Source of the DNA: Gracilimonas sp.
GTDB taxonomy: Bacteria; Bacteroidota; Rhodothermia; Balneolales; Balneolaceae
Reading direction: 5' to 3'
DNA length: 64,000 nt
NCBI RefSeq assembly: GCF_014762685.1
Contig: NZ_JABURM010000006.1
Span: 422,384-486,383, forward strand
Part shown: positions 34,068-43,569 of the stretch, piece after piece
Position numbering within the stretch: the first letter of the stretch is position 1
Layout: the number at the start of each line of letters is the position of its first letter
Program-made: the position numbers and the translations under genes
The notes under the pieces: generated by a model
What the model saw: the letters and a program-made list of their open reading frames with translations, nothing else
The model's database searches: none
Told to the model about the DNA's origin: nothing

Positions 34068-35105
34068 ATGATTCAATTCCCCGTATCAAATCCGGCAGAT
34101 ACCCTGGCTCCTGACAGTGTAGATTCAATCGTTTCTGCGGATTCTGCATTTCAAATACCAAATCCCAGCAATTATTCATGGGCAGAAACCTTTGAATATA
34201 TTTGGGACCTTTTACAGGTGCAGTTGTTCAGCATTCAGAATAACCCGGTTACCTTTTTGAAGCTGGTTATTTTTGTACTGCTCATTATTGGTTTCTCGAT
34301 GATGGCTTCTTTTGTGAAGCGCATGCTTAACAACCGGATATTACCTCGCTTTGTAAACGACAGCGGACTCAGGTATACCCTTTCGAGGATGTCTCAATAC
34401 ATAATAGTAGTGATCGGGATTTTTATATCCTTTCAGTTTTTGGGAATAAATATGACCGGGCTGGCGGTAATTTTCGGATTCTTGTCCGTGGGGATTGGTT
34501 TTGGACTACAGAATGTGACTTCCAATTTTATTTCGGGCTTAATCGTGCTCTTTGAACGCCCCATCAGCGTGGGCGACCGGGTTTCAGTAAGTAATATCGA
34601 AGGAGATATTGAGGAGATTAACATCCGTTCTACAAAAGTAAAAACCCTGGATAATATCTCCATCATTGTGCCCAATTCTGAATTTGTTTCTAAAGATGTA
34701 ATCAACTTTTCTCATGGAGATCCTACTTACCGGCTTAGTATTGATGTCGGGGTTTCCTACTCTTCTGATCTTGATAACGTGCTAAAAGCACTCAATGAGG
34801 TGGCTGATGAAAGTGATGATGTTTTAAAAAACATAAAACACGATGTACAGCTCAGAAGTTTTGGGGATTCTGCCTGGGAGATGAAGCTATTTGTGTGGGT
34901 TCCGGATGTGAAAAAACGCTACGAAGTACAAAATAAACTAAATCAGGCGATCGTCCGGAAATTCAAAGAATACGAGATTGAAATACCGTTTCCGCAACGA
35001 GATTTACATGTGCGATCTGGATTAAATGAGGAAAATAAAGAGGTAAAACACGGCTCCGAAGATTCAAAAACATCGGAAGATAAATCCGGGGAAGGAAAAG
35101 ATTAA
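34068..35105 (+). CDS. MscS-family mechanosensitive ion channel
   Basis: A 345-residue channel. After a polar N-terminus (about 60 residues) three transmembrane helices follow: FLKLVIFVLLIIGFSMMASF, RMSQYIIVVIGIFISFQFLG and the pore-lining helix LAVIFGFLSVGIGFGLQNVTS. The cytoplasmic beta domain begins with NFISGLIVLFERPISVGDRV and holds the typical EEINIRSTKVKTLDN. Such channels open under membrane tension to relieve osmotic stress. The C-terminus ends in a charged, low-complexity tail. A TACATTTG element ends just 5 bases before the ATG, which would give an almost leaderless transcript. Confidence 0.94.
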   Translation: MIQFPVSNPADTLAPDSVDSIVSADSAFQIPNPSNYSWAETFEYIWDLLQVQLFSIQNNPVTFLKLVIFVLLIIGFSMMASFVKRMLNNRILPRFVNDSGLRYTLSRMSQYIIVVIGIFISFQFLGINMTGLAVIFGFLSVGIGFGLQNVTSNFISGLIVLFERPISVGDRVSVSNIEGDIEEINIRSTKVKTLDNISIIVPNSEFVSKDVINFSHGDPTYRLSIDVGVSYSSDLDNVLKALNEVADESDDVLKNIKHDVQLRSFGDSAWEMKLFVWVPDVKKRYEVQNKLNQAIVRKFKEYEIEIPFPQRDLHVRSGLNEENKEVKHGSEDSKTSEDKSGEGKD

Positions 35106-35160
35106 TCTTCCTTTCATGTAAGTATGAAACCCCCCTTTATCTTAGCCGGAAAGAAAAAAA

Positions 35161-36546
35161 TTATTTAAGTTTCTCATCCTCAAAAAGCACGTTTCCTTTT
35201 CTAAGTTTTATTGGATCATCCAGTAATTGGTATGGAATCCGGGAAGGAACTTTGGCTGCGGGCTCATCTGCGCCGGTAATAAGCTGTATGGCTTTAGCCA
35301 AAAGAACATCAGTAGTATCCCCAATGGCTTTGGGCTGAAACAAGTCTTCTTCAACAGTATAATCGGGAGCAAGTCCATCTCTGAAGTCAGAAAACCCATT
35401 CGCATTTTCATACTTAAGGGTGACGGGCACCATTGCATAGTTATTTGGTGGGGAAGCATTTTCACCGGTAAGCACATAAGACCCGTAAAATTTTCCATAA
35501 GTCGGGGTGCCAATCATAATCACATCCATATATGGCCTCAAGCCAATTATGAGTAACTCACTGGCTGAAGCAGAACCTGATGTGGTTAAAAAATAGGCTC
35601 GTTCCAGGTTTAGATTTGTTGGATCTGCTGAAAAACGGGAAACCAGATTTGGAGAGTCCAGCCCTTCTTGCTCTATGTAATATTGCTCTAGCTCGGCATT
35701 ATAATTGTACCGAATAAAAGCCTCTTCATTAGCAGTAACAGCAGAAGGAGCAATGGAGTTTGCAAGATTTTTGGCAGCCGATATTCTTCCTCCGGGGTTA
35801 TATCTTAAATCTACCACCAGTTCGGTAATCCCCTGGTTTGCAAATTCTGAAAGTGCATTATCTACACTTTCAATAAATTGATTTTCTTCACCGGTCAAAA
35901 ATCGGGCATAGAACAGGTATCCGATTTTTTGACTGTTTACCTCAATTATATCGGTATATACAACCGGGTCGAGGCTCAATTCAGCTTTTGTAAGAGTTGT
36001 GCTTCCTCCCAGTGAAACTGAATTTTGTTCGGGATCATATTCCCCAAAGGTATAGGTGGTTGTTTCTGACTCATCGTAATATAAATCAAGATAGTTGTCA
36101 ATGGTTAGGCCTTGACCGTTGATCTCAAGGATGATATCTCCCCGTTCAATTCCGGCATTTTCAGCCGGTGAACCGGGATATACAAACTCAACAACAATGA
36201 AGACATCATCAGTGCCGGAAAAACGCCCAAAAGCCGGAGAGAACCCTGCCGTATAAGAGGAACCATTTAATTCAGCCAACAAGCTTTGCGCGTCATCCGA
36301 GATATATGAGAAGTTATCACTGGGCTCCAGCATAGAAGCAAAAAAGTCTTCAGGAGGGAGAACGCCATCTACTTCTTCAGGCACCAATTCATTCCAAAAA
36401 TAATAGCGTTCCATTTGAGATTGGACCCAGCTATTGATTTCAAGGTATTCTCCCTTATCATTTCCGGAGGGATTGTTTTTACAAGAAGAGGCAATGAATA
36501 ACAGGGTGATAAATACGAGTAAAAGAGAAAGGGGTCTTTTATACAT
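35161..36546 (-). CDS. S41-family C-terminal processing peptidase, lipoprotein
   Basis: A 461-residue protein. The lipobox FIASSC places the lipidated Cys at about residue 22. An N-terminal helical part is followed by a PDZ domain (VEFVYPGSPAENAGIERGDIILEINGQ). The S41 protease core has the catalytic Ser in TTSGSASASELLI and the Lys in GTPTYGKFYGS. The Ser-Lys pair is intact, so it should be active. Such Bacteroidota lipoproteins cleave C-termini of envelope proteins. It is the last gene of the minus-strand envelope locus, 26 bases beyond tonB, and could be part of it. Confidence 0.93.
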   Translation of the reverse strand: MYKRPLSLLLVFITLLFIASSCKNNPSGNDKGEYLEINSWVQSQMERYYFWNELVPEEVDGVLPPEDFFASMLEPSDNFSYISDDAQSLLAELNGSSYTAGFSPAFGRFSGTDDVFIVVEFVYPGSPAENAGIERGDIILEINGQGLTIDNYLDLYYDESETTTYTFGEYDPEQNSVSLGGSTTLTKAELSLDPVVYTDIIEVNSQKIGYLFYARFLTGEENQFIESVDNALSEFANQGITELVVDLRYNPGGRISAAKNLANSIAPSAVTANEEAFIRYNYNAELEQYYIEQEGLDSPNLVSRFSADPTNLNLERAYFLTTSGSASASELLIIGLRPYMDVIMIGTPTYGKFYGSYVLTGENASPPNNYAMVPVTLKYENANGFSDFRDGLAPDYTVEEDLFQPKAIGDTTDVLLAKAIQLITGADEPAAKVPSRIPYQLLDDPIKLRKGNVLFEDEKLK

Positions 36547-36572
36547 AGCAGCTGCCTTCTAAGAATTATAGT

Positions 36573-37394
36573 TTAGTCAAAAACAAAGCGGAAGGTAATA
36601 GTACCCCATTGAACTTGCTGAGGAGCACCGCTTGGAAGTCGAGAAAAACGCCAGGTTCGAAGCGTACTCATAACTTCACGTTCCAGCTCAGGGTTCATTT
36701 TTTTTAGGGGGATTACGCGCCCAACGGTTCCGTCCGGACGAACTTCAAAACGAACGGTAATAACAGCCTCAGAGTTGGAGGTGTTTTCGGGCAACGGCTG
36801 TACCATCGGCGCCCGGTCAAGCTCTCCCTCCCATTGCAAATCATAAGGGGAGGTTTTATCCTCATCATTACCAATACCCTGATCAGAATTTACGTCGCCA
36901 ACAGCTCCATCCTCATCCCCGCTTTCTTTAGCGCCCTCGGTTGTAGTCTCATTTTCCTGGGCTACAGGAGGAATTTCAACCTCTTCTTTCTGGGGCTCGG
37001 TTTCCTGTTGATTAGGGTCAATCTTATCCGTTTCAGGGGTATTAATTTCCTCTTCCACTACTTCTTCTAACTGGTCAGCTAAATCAACCGGTTTTGTATC
37101 TTCTTCCGTGGGAGTTTGTGGGGTTACGTCCGGTTCGGGCACTTCTTCTACCGGCTCATCCGGCTCAGTTTCAGAGGGGTTGGGGCGCTGGGCAACTTCT
37201 TCATTTTTAACTTCCGAATACTCTGCCAGTTGTCCGGTCTGAAATTCTCCGAATTCCACTTCTATATAAGAAGGACGAACATTAGCATTCATATCGAAAG
37301 TGTATAAAAGAGAAAGTATTAACAGAACAAGATTAACACCAAAAGTAACTTTTAGTGCAAACCTATCATTTTCTGTGAAATTATATTTTCCCAT
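36573..37394 (-). CDS. TonB-family energy transducer
   Basis: A 273-residue protein. One transmembrane helix lies at residues 14-32 with a short cytoplasmic tail. A proline- and glutamate-rich spacer (about 60-180) follows, then a C-terminal TonB domain of about 90 residues (ITVRFEVRPDGTVGRVIPL, LEREVMSTLRTWRFSRLPSG). It should couple the ExbB/ExbD proton-driven complex to an outer membrane partner. It is 5 bases beyond exbD in the same operon. The outer membrane barrel 40442-42157 at the head of the operon is a natural candidate partner, though that barrel has no visible TonB-dependent plug. Confidence 0.92.
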   Translation of the reverse strand: MGKYNFTENDRFALKVTFGVNLVLLILSLLYTFDMNANVRPSYIEVEFGEFQTGQLAEYSEVKNEEVAQRPNPSETEPDEPVEEVPEPDVTPQTPTEEDTKPVDLADQLEEVVEEEINTPETDKIDPNQQETEPQKEEVEIPPVAQENETTTEGAKESGDEDGAVGDVNSDQGIGNDEDKTSPYDLQWEGELDRAPMVQPLPENTSNSEAVITVRFEVRPDGTVGRVIPLKKMNPELEREVMSTLRTWRFSRLPSGAPQQVQWGTITFRFVFD

Positions 37395-37399
37395 AATTA

Positions 37400-37813
37400 T
37401 TACGAGCCTTGTTCGGTAGCCATTATAATTCTAAGATTAAGAGCTTTACTGACATTCATTACGCGAACGGCGTCATCAACTTTAGCATCTTTATCTGCTC
37501 TTAATACAACGGTTCCCTGGGGCTTATTATTTCGAGCGTTTCTTATGGCCGTTGCTAATGACCCGCGGGCAGTTAAATTCCCATCTACATAAAACTCACC
37601 GGTTTTAGTTATAGCAACAGAAATATATTGAGAATCTGTGGCAGCACTGCTTTCTGCTTTTGGAACCTCAACACGTATCCCAAAATTAGAAACAAAAGAG
37701 GATGTAAGGAGAAAGAAAATAAGCAATAACAGCACAATATCTGTCAATGACGACTGTGAAAACAGCGACAATGGCGGAAGCCGTTTATCTCCTTTTCTAA
37801 AATCTCTGGCCAT
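37400..37813 (-). CDS. exbD: ExbD/TolR-family proton-channel protein
   Basis: A 137-residue protein with a short cytoplasmic N-terminus (KRLPPLSLFSQSSL), one transmembrane helix with the essential Asp (LTDIVLLLLIFFLLTSSFV) and a periplasmic domain ending in RADKDAKVDDAVRVMNVSKALN. Together with ExbB it forms the proton-driven motor for TonB. It is 2 bases from exbB upstream and 5 bases from tonB downstream. Confidence 0.95.
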   Translation of the reverse strand: MARDFRKGDKRLPPLSLFSQSSLTDIVLLLLIFFLLTSSFVSNFGIRVEVPKAESSAATDSQYISVAITKTGEFYVDGNLTARGSLATAIRNARNNKPQGTVVLRADKDAKVDDAVRVMNVSKALNLRIIMATEQGS

Positions 37814-37815
37814 AA

Positions 37816-38523
37816 TTAATCTTCATCCTTTTTAGCGGGTGATTGTAATAAATCAAGGAAATCTGCAGAAGCATTTTCCATTTCAAAAATAGAGCGGTTT
37901 ATTTTTCCTAAAAGAAAGTTATAAAAGCCATATGCAATTAGCCCCACAATAAGTCCGGCTGCAGTAGTAATTAAAGCTTCCCAAATACCGCCGGCTAATA
38001 CGCTCGGATTCACATTTCCTTGCAAGGATTGAATATCCATGAAGGCTTCAATCATACCGGTTACGGTTCCGGTAAAGCCCAACAAAGGAGCTACACCTGC
38101 AATGGTAGCCAGCCAGTTCATGCGCTTTTCCAGGAAGAAAATCTCCTTTTTCCCGGCGTTATCTATGGCGTCTTCTATATCGCGAATGGGGCGACCGAGC
38201 CTTCTAATGCCGGCTTTAATAATGCGAGCAATGGGTTTATCGAATTCATCACAGTAGCTCATGGCATTTGTGGCCCCGCCTTTACCCGCTTTCAGCATAC
38301 TTCCTACGGTACCCAGGAATTTATCGGGGTCAACATGGGAACGGTTTAGGGCTCTCCAGCGCTCTATGATTACATACATTGCTATCATAAAGAGTATAAA
38401 AATGGGAATCATTAAAACACCGCCTTCAACTAATAAGTCAAAAAAGGAGGTGGTTTCTTCCTGCATAGCCATCAGGGAGTCAACGGCAGTAGTATCCTGC
38501 AAAAATATCAGCAATGGGTGCAT
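37816..38523 (-). CDS. exbB: ExbB/TolQ/MotA-family proton-channel protein
   Basis: A 235-residue membrane protein. It has an N-terminal helix (GGVLMIPIFILFMIAMYVII), a long cytoplasmic loop, and two closely spaced helices at the C-terminal end (LATIAGVAPLLGFTGTVTGM and ALITTAAGLIVGLIAYGFYN) with the conserved Thr and Gly of the proton path. It is followed within 2 bases by exbD, so ExbB/ExbD are made together. Upstream lies the SPOR protein gene (20-base gap). Confidence 0.95.
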   Translation of the reverse strand: MHPLLIFLQDTTAVDSLMAMQEETTSFFDLLVEGGVLMIPIFILFMIAMYVIIERWRALNRSHVDPDKFLGTVGSMLKAGKGGATNAMSYCDEFDKPIARIIKAGIRRLGRPIRDIEDAIDNAGKKEIFFLEKRMNWLATIAGVAPLLGFTGTVTGMIEAFMDIQSLQGNVNPSVLAGGIWEALITTAAGLIVGLIAYGFYNFLLGKINRSIFEMENASADFLDLLQSPAKKDED

Positions 38524-38543
38524 GTAGATGATTTATTTATTGT

Positions 38544-40232
38544 TTATTGAATTTTGGTTATGAAATAATTTTCTGTATAAGATGCATCAATGTTTTCAAC
38601 AGCAAGTACGGCATCGCTTGTAGAATTAAACTGCCCTAAGCTTACGCGCCAAAGTGTTCCATATTGCCGTGATGGGATTTCAGCAATCAAAACACGGTAG
38701 CCAGCGTTGGATAATTCATTTCGTACAGCCTCAGCATTACTTTCTTTTGTCAACGAATAAATGACAATAGTGTAGCCGTCATTAGCCTCGGGGACCGGTA
38801 CTCCATTCAACCCGTAAGTAGGTTGGTTTGGGGGCACTTCATTTTGTGATACCTGAGATTGAGCTTCTTGTTCCTCCGGAACAACATTCTCCTGTTCCGG
38901 TTCAGGAGTAGCGGTTTGAGGCTGTGAAGATTGTTGCTCTGTCGTTGCTTCAGGTTGCGTTGTTTGTTGTTCAGGCTGTTGTGGTTCTGTGGGCGGGGGC
39001 GTTGCCGGGGTAGTAGATCTGGCTATCTGAGTTTGAGAATATGGGGTAACGCCGGGGATGTTAATAAAACCATAGTAACCCAAACCATAAGTTGCACCGC
39101 CAAGCAATAAAATAATTAATATGATCCAAAGCATAACAGGTTGAGATTTGGATTTCTTGGCGGCTTTATTGTTCGAAAACACAGGTCTGGGGTCTTCTTT
39201 TTTGGATTCTTTTTCTTTCTTTTTAGAACTTTTGGAGGCGAGGTTTTTAATTACAGGAACAATGTCTTCATCTTTGGCTTCTTTTTCCTTTTTAGAAGAA
39301 GCCTCATCCCGCCGGTCTTCTTCTTCGTTTGATTCTTCTGCAAGGCTTTTAAAAGGATCATCATCAAAATCTTCCTCTTCTTCAGGATAGGAGTTCTCAT
39401 CTTCGCTTATCCCTTCAGAGGTTTTTTTTGTGCCTTCATCAGCGTTGAATGTTTCATTTAGTGAGGCCTCTTCTTCTACATCTTCAGAAAGTTGTTTGCC
39501 AATTTCAGAGGATAGATTGTCATCATCAGATTCGTCAGCATCGTTAAACAAAGGTTTTAAATCTTCTTCACTTTCATCTTCAGCAGATTGTCCCCCCTCT
39601 CCTTTATCACCCAAAAGGCCTGAAAACATGTTTTCGGCACTGTCATCTTTATAAGTATCAATACCCCATTTTTCGGGGCCGGGTTTTTCGGGAATTTCTT
39701 CTGCTCCCTCTTCCAGCTCTTCGTCTGCTAAATCAAAAGGTGCTTCCTCAGCATCCTCATCTGCGAAGTCTTCAATATCCGCAGGCTCTTTTTCCTCTTC
39801 AGCCTGCTTAACATCATCGTCATCATCTTCTACATCAAGTTCAAAAGAAGCACGGGCTTCTTGTGGGATTTCATCCTCATCCTCATCCAGCAATCCGGCA
39901 AAAGGATCCTCTTCTTCCAACTCCGCTTCCTGATCTTGAGCGGGAGCTTCTTCCTGAGACATGGCTTTTTCAGAAGGCTCATCCATCTCAATGGGCTCCA
40001 TGCCTACGTACTTATAATTAATTTCGGTTGCAAGTTCATCAGAGGGAATGAAAATCACATTATTTCCAATTCCGCTGAAGACCCCAAATCCTTCTAATTC
40101 ATAGGCATCCCCTTCTTCCAGAGCCTCGGTAATTTCCTGAACAAATTCACTAAGCTGGCTTTCAACTTTTTCTTTTTCAATGCCCGAAGCTTCAACAAGT
40201 ATCTCAACAAGTTTTGCATGATCTATGTGCAT
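38544..40232 (-). CDS. Membrane protein with HU-like N-terminal domain and C-terminal SPOR domain
   Basis: A 562-residue protein in four parts. Residues 1 to about 85 look like the prokaryotic HU-CCDC81 domain (MHIDHAKLVEILVEASG, YELEGFGVFSGIGNNVIF). Residues 90-340 are an acidic, disordered-looking stretch dominated by Asp/Glu. A single transmembrane helix covers about 366-388 (VMLWIILIILLLGGATYGLG). A Pro/Gln/Thr-rich linker leads to a SPOR domain at about 486-562, which binds denuded peptidoglycan glycans in periplasm. By topology the HU-like end is in the cytoplasm and the SPOR end at the division or growth site. It sits 6 bases past a separate small HU gene. Confidence 0.87.
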   Translation of the reverse strand: MHIDHAKLVEILVEASGIEKEKVESQLSEFVQEITEALEEGDAYELEGFGVFSGIGNNVIFIPSDELATEINYKYVGMEPIEMDEPSEKAMSQEEAPAQDQEAELEEEDPFAGLLDEDEDEIPQEARASFELDVEDDDDDVKQAEEEKEPADIEDFADEDAEEAPFDLADEELEEGAEEIPEKPGPEKWGIDTYKDDSAENMFSGLLGDKGEGGQSAEDESEEDLKPLFNDADESDDDNLSSEIGKQLSEDVEEEASLNETFNADEGTKKTSEGISEDENSYPEEEEDFDDDPFKSLAEESNEEEDRRDEASSKKEKEAKDEDIVPVIKNLASKSSKKKEKESKKEDPRPVFSNNKAAKKSKSQPVMLWIILIILLLGGATYGLGYYGFINIPGVTPYSQTQIARSTTPATPPPTEPQQPEQQTTQPEATTEQQSSQPQTATPEPEQENVVPEEQEAQSQVSQNEVPPNQPTYGLNGVPVPEANDGYTIVIYSLTKESNAEAVRNELSNAGYRVLIAEIPSRQYGTLWRVSLGQFNSTSDAVLAVENIDASYTENYFITKIQ

Positions 40233-40238
40233 AGTAGT

Positions 40239-40436
40239 TTACCCCTTATTTTCAGCTGTAAATTCTATGGTGTCTTTTGGCGGAATCATCACGTTGGTGC
40301 CATCGGTTCTTTTTTCTTGTTTTTGATTATGGTGAACCGGTTTAAACGTACCCAACCCTTTTATTTCCACAGAATTTTTCATGATAATTTGGTCTCTGAT
40401 AACAATTCCCAATACTTCTAAAAAATCTTTAGTCAT
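40239..40436 (-). CDS. Small HU-family DNA-binding-like protein
   Basis: A 65-residue protein. The first half, FLEVLGIVIRDQIIMKNSVEIKGLGTFKPVH, follows the HU/IHF pattern of helix pair then beta strand with GLGTF. It is shorter than normal HU (about 90), mainly missing part of the N-terminal helices; the beta arm region (NVMIPPKDTIEFTAENKG) is present. It could bind DNA as a dimer or act as a partner of the HU domain in the next protein. It lies between the barrel gene (5 bases) and the HU/SPOR gene (6 bases). Confidence 0.75.
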   Translation of the reverse strand: MTKDFLEVLGIVIRDQIIMKNSVEIKGLGTFKPVHHNQKQEKRTDGTNVMIPPKDTIEFTAENKG

Positions 40437-40441
40437 AATAA

Positions 40442-42157
40442 TTAAAATTTAATAGTTAACCCTCCAAAAATCTGGAGTGGCCGTTCTTGGTATCCGTTCC
40501 AAATTTCATATTCCTGACCCATAAGATTCAACAGTTTAGCATAAACGCCAAATGTTTCATTAATCTGATATTCGGCTCCGGCATTAAGCAATAAAAAGGC
40601 ATCTAATGTTGTATTTGTTTCCGGAGATTCCCTGCTCCCAATATATTCTGTCCAGCCATTAATTGTAAGTTCTTTTAAAGGCCTGAATGAAACAGCCCCC
40701 TTTATTCCTAATTTTTCTTCATAAGGGATTTCTCCCCCGTTTTTTAAATTGGGACTTCGCGCATAAAGCTTGACATCTGCCCAGAACTTCTCGGGAACCA
40801 ACTGCTGACTTGCTCCAAAATAAAGTTCAAAAATGTTAGCATCTCCATAGTTCACATTATAAAAACCATAATCGTTTGTAGGTAAAACTTCCTCACGGGT
40901 ATAATAGGCATAATCATTGGTGTGGGTGTAGTTTATCCCCCCGAAAAGCCTGTTACCGTCAAATAGCTGGAAGTTAACCTCACCTGAAGCGCCAACATCA
41001 TATGCATGTTGTAACTGGATCTGCATGTTCAGAAAGCGGTTGGATTGGTGATGTTCTTGCATTGTTTGCAGTTCAGGCCTGGCAAAAGCTGTTCCGGAAA
41101 CAGAAAGTTTTTCGTTTAAATGATGCTTGACCTCTATTTCCGGGGCGGCATAAATTTTATTAGAAAAGCTGTCAGAAATATACTCTATTCCTCCTGTTGC
41201 TTTAACGCGAGTGGTGAAATTAAATAACCGTTCATAAGTTACAGAGGCCCGGGCATTTATCCAGCTTTGAGCATCAAAAAAGGAAGAGTTATAATTACCG
41301 CCTGCCACACTTCCGGACACTTTAAATGTTTCGTACATTTTTTGTCCGGGCCAATAATAAGAAAAAGAAGAATGGAGTACTTGCTCATCAAGGTTTCCGG
41401 AAAAATTAGATGCTCCGGCATTCAGGCTGGAGGCAAAAACACTTCCTCCTGCTGTAAAATCCCAGCCGGTCAAAGTGTTTTTCATTTTCTGAAGGGATAA
41501 CTGACCGCTTAATCCGGTATAATCTTTATCAGAAGTCTCTCCTATATTTTGTTGAATATTATCGCTGAGATCAAAAAGATAATTATAGTCGCTGAGGGCC
41601 CCTACATCTACACTCAATTTCAAGCCTTCCTTAACTTCTGTAACATAAGTACCATTAACATCTAAATAGCGAAAGCCGCTTTCCTGAGTATCAAGATGTC
41701 CGTCAGAAGCCCGCATATTTAAATTTCCGGAAACAAGGCTTTGTTCACTTAATTCATAAAACCCATAGCCGTTTATTTCCGGGGTCAGGAAGCTTCCAAA
41801 ACCCGCCCTCACATATCCGTTCATACGTTCCGGGGTATTCATTTTAGTTCTATAAGGAGGCTCAGGCCGGCCTAATTCCGTAATGGAGATATCAGCTACG
41901 GCTTCTTCCGGGGTTTCCATAAAAGGCATGCGGTTGGGATCAATTTGAAAAACCCGGGGTTTGGGATTGAATCCAAGAATAGGTTGCCTTCTAAGGCCCG
42001 GAAAGCGTGCCTTAAATTCACTCCTTATTTCTATATCCTGTGGATTAATTTCGGGCAATAAGGAATTATCACCCCCTGCCTGCCCACCTTGAGCGGTGGC
42101 CAGTACAGGGATTAAAAAAGCAAAAAGAAGAAATAATAGCGGTCTTGTTCTCATCAT
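40442..42157 (-). CDS. Outer membrane beta-barrel, TonB-receptor-like barrel without an evident plug
   Basis: A 571-residue protein with a signal peptide (residues 1 to about 22, ending ATAQ). From about residue 110 on it reads as a barrel of many amphipathic strands, with a late stretch like TonB receptors (AGAEYQINETFGVYAKLLNLMGQEYEIWNGYQERP, shown only as its key parts: the NLxGQxYE motif and an aromatic C-terminal strand GGLTIKF). I see no TonB box or plug domain. It begins the operon that continues with HU, HU/SPOR, ExbB, ExbD and TonB. Function unknown; a scaffold or channel driven by that motor is a fair guess. Confidence 0.78.
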   Translation of the reverse strand: MMRTRPLLFLLFAFLIPVLATAQGGQAGGDNSLLPEINPQDIEIRSEFKARFPGLRRQPILGFNPKPRVFQIDPNRMPFMETPEEAVADISITELGRPEPPYRTKMNTPERMNGYVRAGFGSFLTPEINGYGFYELSEQSLVSGNLNMRASDGHLDTQESGFRYLDVNGTYVTEVKEGLKLSVDVGALSDYNYLFDLSDNIQQNIGETSDKDYTGLSGQLSLQKMKNTLTGWDFTAGGSVFASSLNAGASNFSGNLDEQVLHSSFSYYWPGQKMYETFKVSGSVAGGNYNSSFFDAQSWINARASVTYERLFNFTTRVKATGGIEYISDSFSNKIYAAPEIEVKHHLNEKLSVSGTAFARPELQTMQEHHQSNRFLNMQIQLQHAYDVGASGEVNFQLFDGNRLFGGINYTHTNDYAYYTREEVLPTNDYGFYNVNYGDANIFELYFGASQQLVPEKFWADVKLYARSPNLKNGGEIPYEEKLGIKGAVSFRPLKELTINGWTEYIGSRESPETNTTLDAFLLLNAGAEYQINETFGVYAKLLNLMGQEYEIWNGYQERPLQIFGGLTIKF

Positions 42158-42321
42158 TGGACTGCGTTTCCTGAAGGTACTAAAAATTGATAGAAGGTTT
42201 AAGGCTTAGCTAACGAAAAAGATGTACTCTGAGTATGGGCTCATGTTCCGGTTTGCTGTCCACCAAAGAAATAAAAAATTTACCGTTAATACTGATTTTT
42301 TTGCGTGATGAAGAGCACCCG

Positions 42322-43431
42322 TTAAGATCGCTCTAACATACGGTTTAATGCTAATATTGCATACTCAGAAACTTCTTCCGGAACCTTAATTTGATTTACC
42401 ACTTCACCCTCTTCAAGTTTTTCAAGCGACCATAGTAAATGAGGAAGATCAATCCGGTTCATGGTAAGGCAGGGACACATAAATGGATTTAAGGATATAA
42501 TCTGTTTGTCAGGGTTTTCATCGGCTAATCGATTCACCAAATTCATTTCTGTTCCAATGGCCCATCTTGATCCGGATTCTGCATGTTTAATGGTATCAAT
42601 GATAAAGCTGGTTGAACCGTTGAAATCAGAGGCCTGAACAACCTCGTAAGTACATTCCGGGTGGACAAGCACTTTCGTCTCCGGTTCTTGTTTACGCAGA
42701 TTTTCGATATGCTTGAGGTTAAATTTTTCATGGACCGAGCAGTGCCCTTTCCACAAAATTACCTTGACATCTTCAAAATTTCCATCGTACTCAAACGTCC
42801 CTTCGAGCGGAGCCCAAATAGCCATTTGGTCTAAAGGGATGCCTAAGTCAAAAGCAGTGTTACGTCCTAAATGCTGATCGGGTAAAAACAGGATGCGTTC
42901 TTTTTGTGTGAAAGCCCATTGCAGCATTTTTTTTGCATTAGAGGAGGTGACTGTAGCTCCACCGTGTTTGCCCACAAACCCTTTGATCGCGGCCGTTGAG
43001 TTCACATATGTAAGAGGAAGGATGGTATCGCCCCAAATCTCCTGCATTTTCTCCCAGCCGATTTCGGTTTGATCAATATCAGCCATATCAGCCATGGAAC
43101 AGCCGGCGCGTAAATCAGGCAAGATTACTTTTTGGTCAGGTTTGGTGAGCATGTCAGCTGTTTCTGCCATAAAATGGACTCCGCAAAAAACAATAAATTC
43201 TGCATCCGGCATTTGGGAGCATATTTGGGCTAGTTTTAAGGAGTCTCCTCGAGCATCAGCAAATTGAATAACCTCGTCTTTCTGATAGTGATGGCCGGGA
43301 ATAAATAAGCGATCACCGAATTTAGATTTGATTTCCTGAACGCGCACCTCCATTTCTTTAACGGAAAGGGTGCTGTATCGTTTTGGGAGGGTGACTTCTG
43401 ATTCAATCTCTAAAAGGTCTAAAACTTCCAT
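42322..43431 (-). CDS. nadA: Quinolinate synthase NadA
   Basis: A 369-residue enzyme that condenses iminoaspartate with DHAP to quinolinate. The iron-sulfur ligands are the Cys of [12 protein letters not shown], of [11 protein letters not shown], and of [13 protein letters not shown], the last being the C-terminal CxxCxxM-type motif. The N-terminal [14 protein letters not shown] is diagnostic. nadC is 138 bases upstream on the same strand and a cysteine desulfurase is divergent from nadC, which could supply sulfur for the NadA cluster. No nadB is present within the window. Confidence 0.96.
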   Translation of the reverse strand: MEVLDLLEIESEVTLPKRYSTLSVKEMEVRVQEIKSKFGDRLFIPGHHYQKDEVIQFADARGDSLKLAQICSQMPDAEFIVFCGVHFMAETADMLTKPDQKVILPDLRAGCSMADMADIDQTEIGWEKMQEIWGDTILPLTYVNSTAAIKGFVGKHGGATVTSSNAKKMLQWAFTQKERILFLPDQHLGRNTAFDLGIPLDQMAIWAPLEGTFEYDGNFEDVKVILWKGHCSVHEKFNLKHIENLRKQEPETKVLVHPECTYEVVQASDFNGSTSFIIDTIKHAESGSRWAIGTEMNLVNRLADENPDKQIISLNPFMCPCLTMNRIDLPHLLWSLEKLEEGEVVNQIKVPEEVSEYAILALNRMLERS

Positions 43432-43569
43432 AGAATTTATAGTTGCTGCGAAAACACAAAAGCACGAAAAGTGTTCAAATGTTTTAGAAGCTTATTTAGG
43501 TCAAAATTATTGAACAGCGATAAAGTTATGAAAAATATTTGCTGATTTCGTGGTTCTGAAGAATTTAAT

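Noticed and set aside
39148-39654. Serine/phenylalanine-rich plus-strand open frames opposite the acidic part of the HU/SPOR gene
   Set aside because: They are the complement of repeated Asp/Glu codons, a common source of false open frames.
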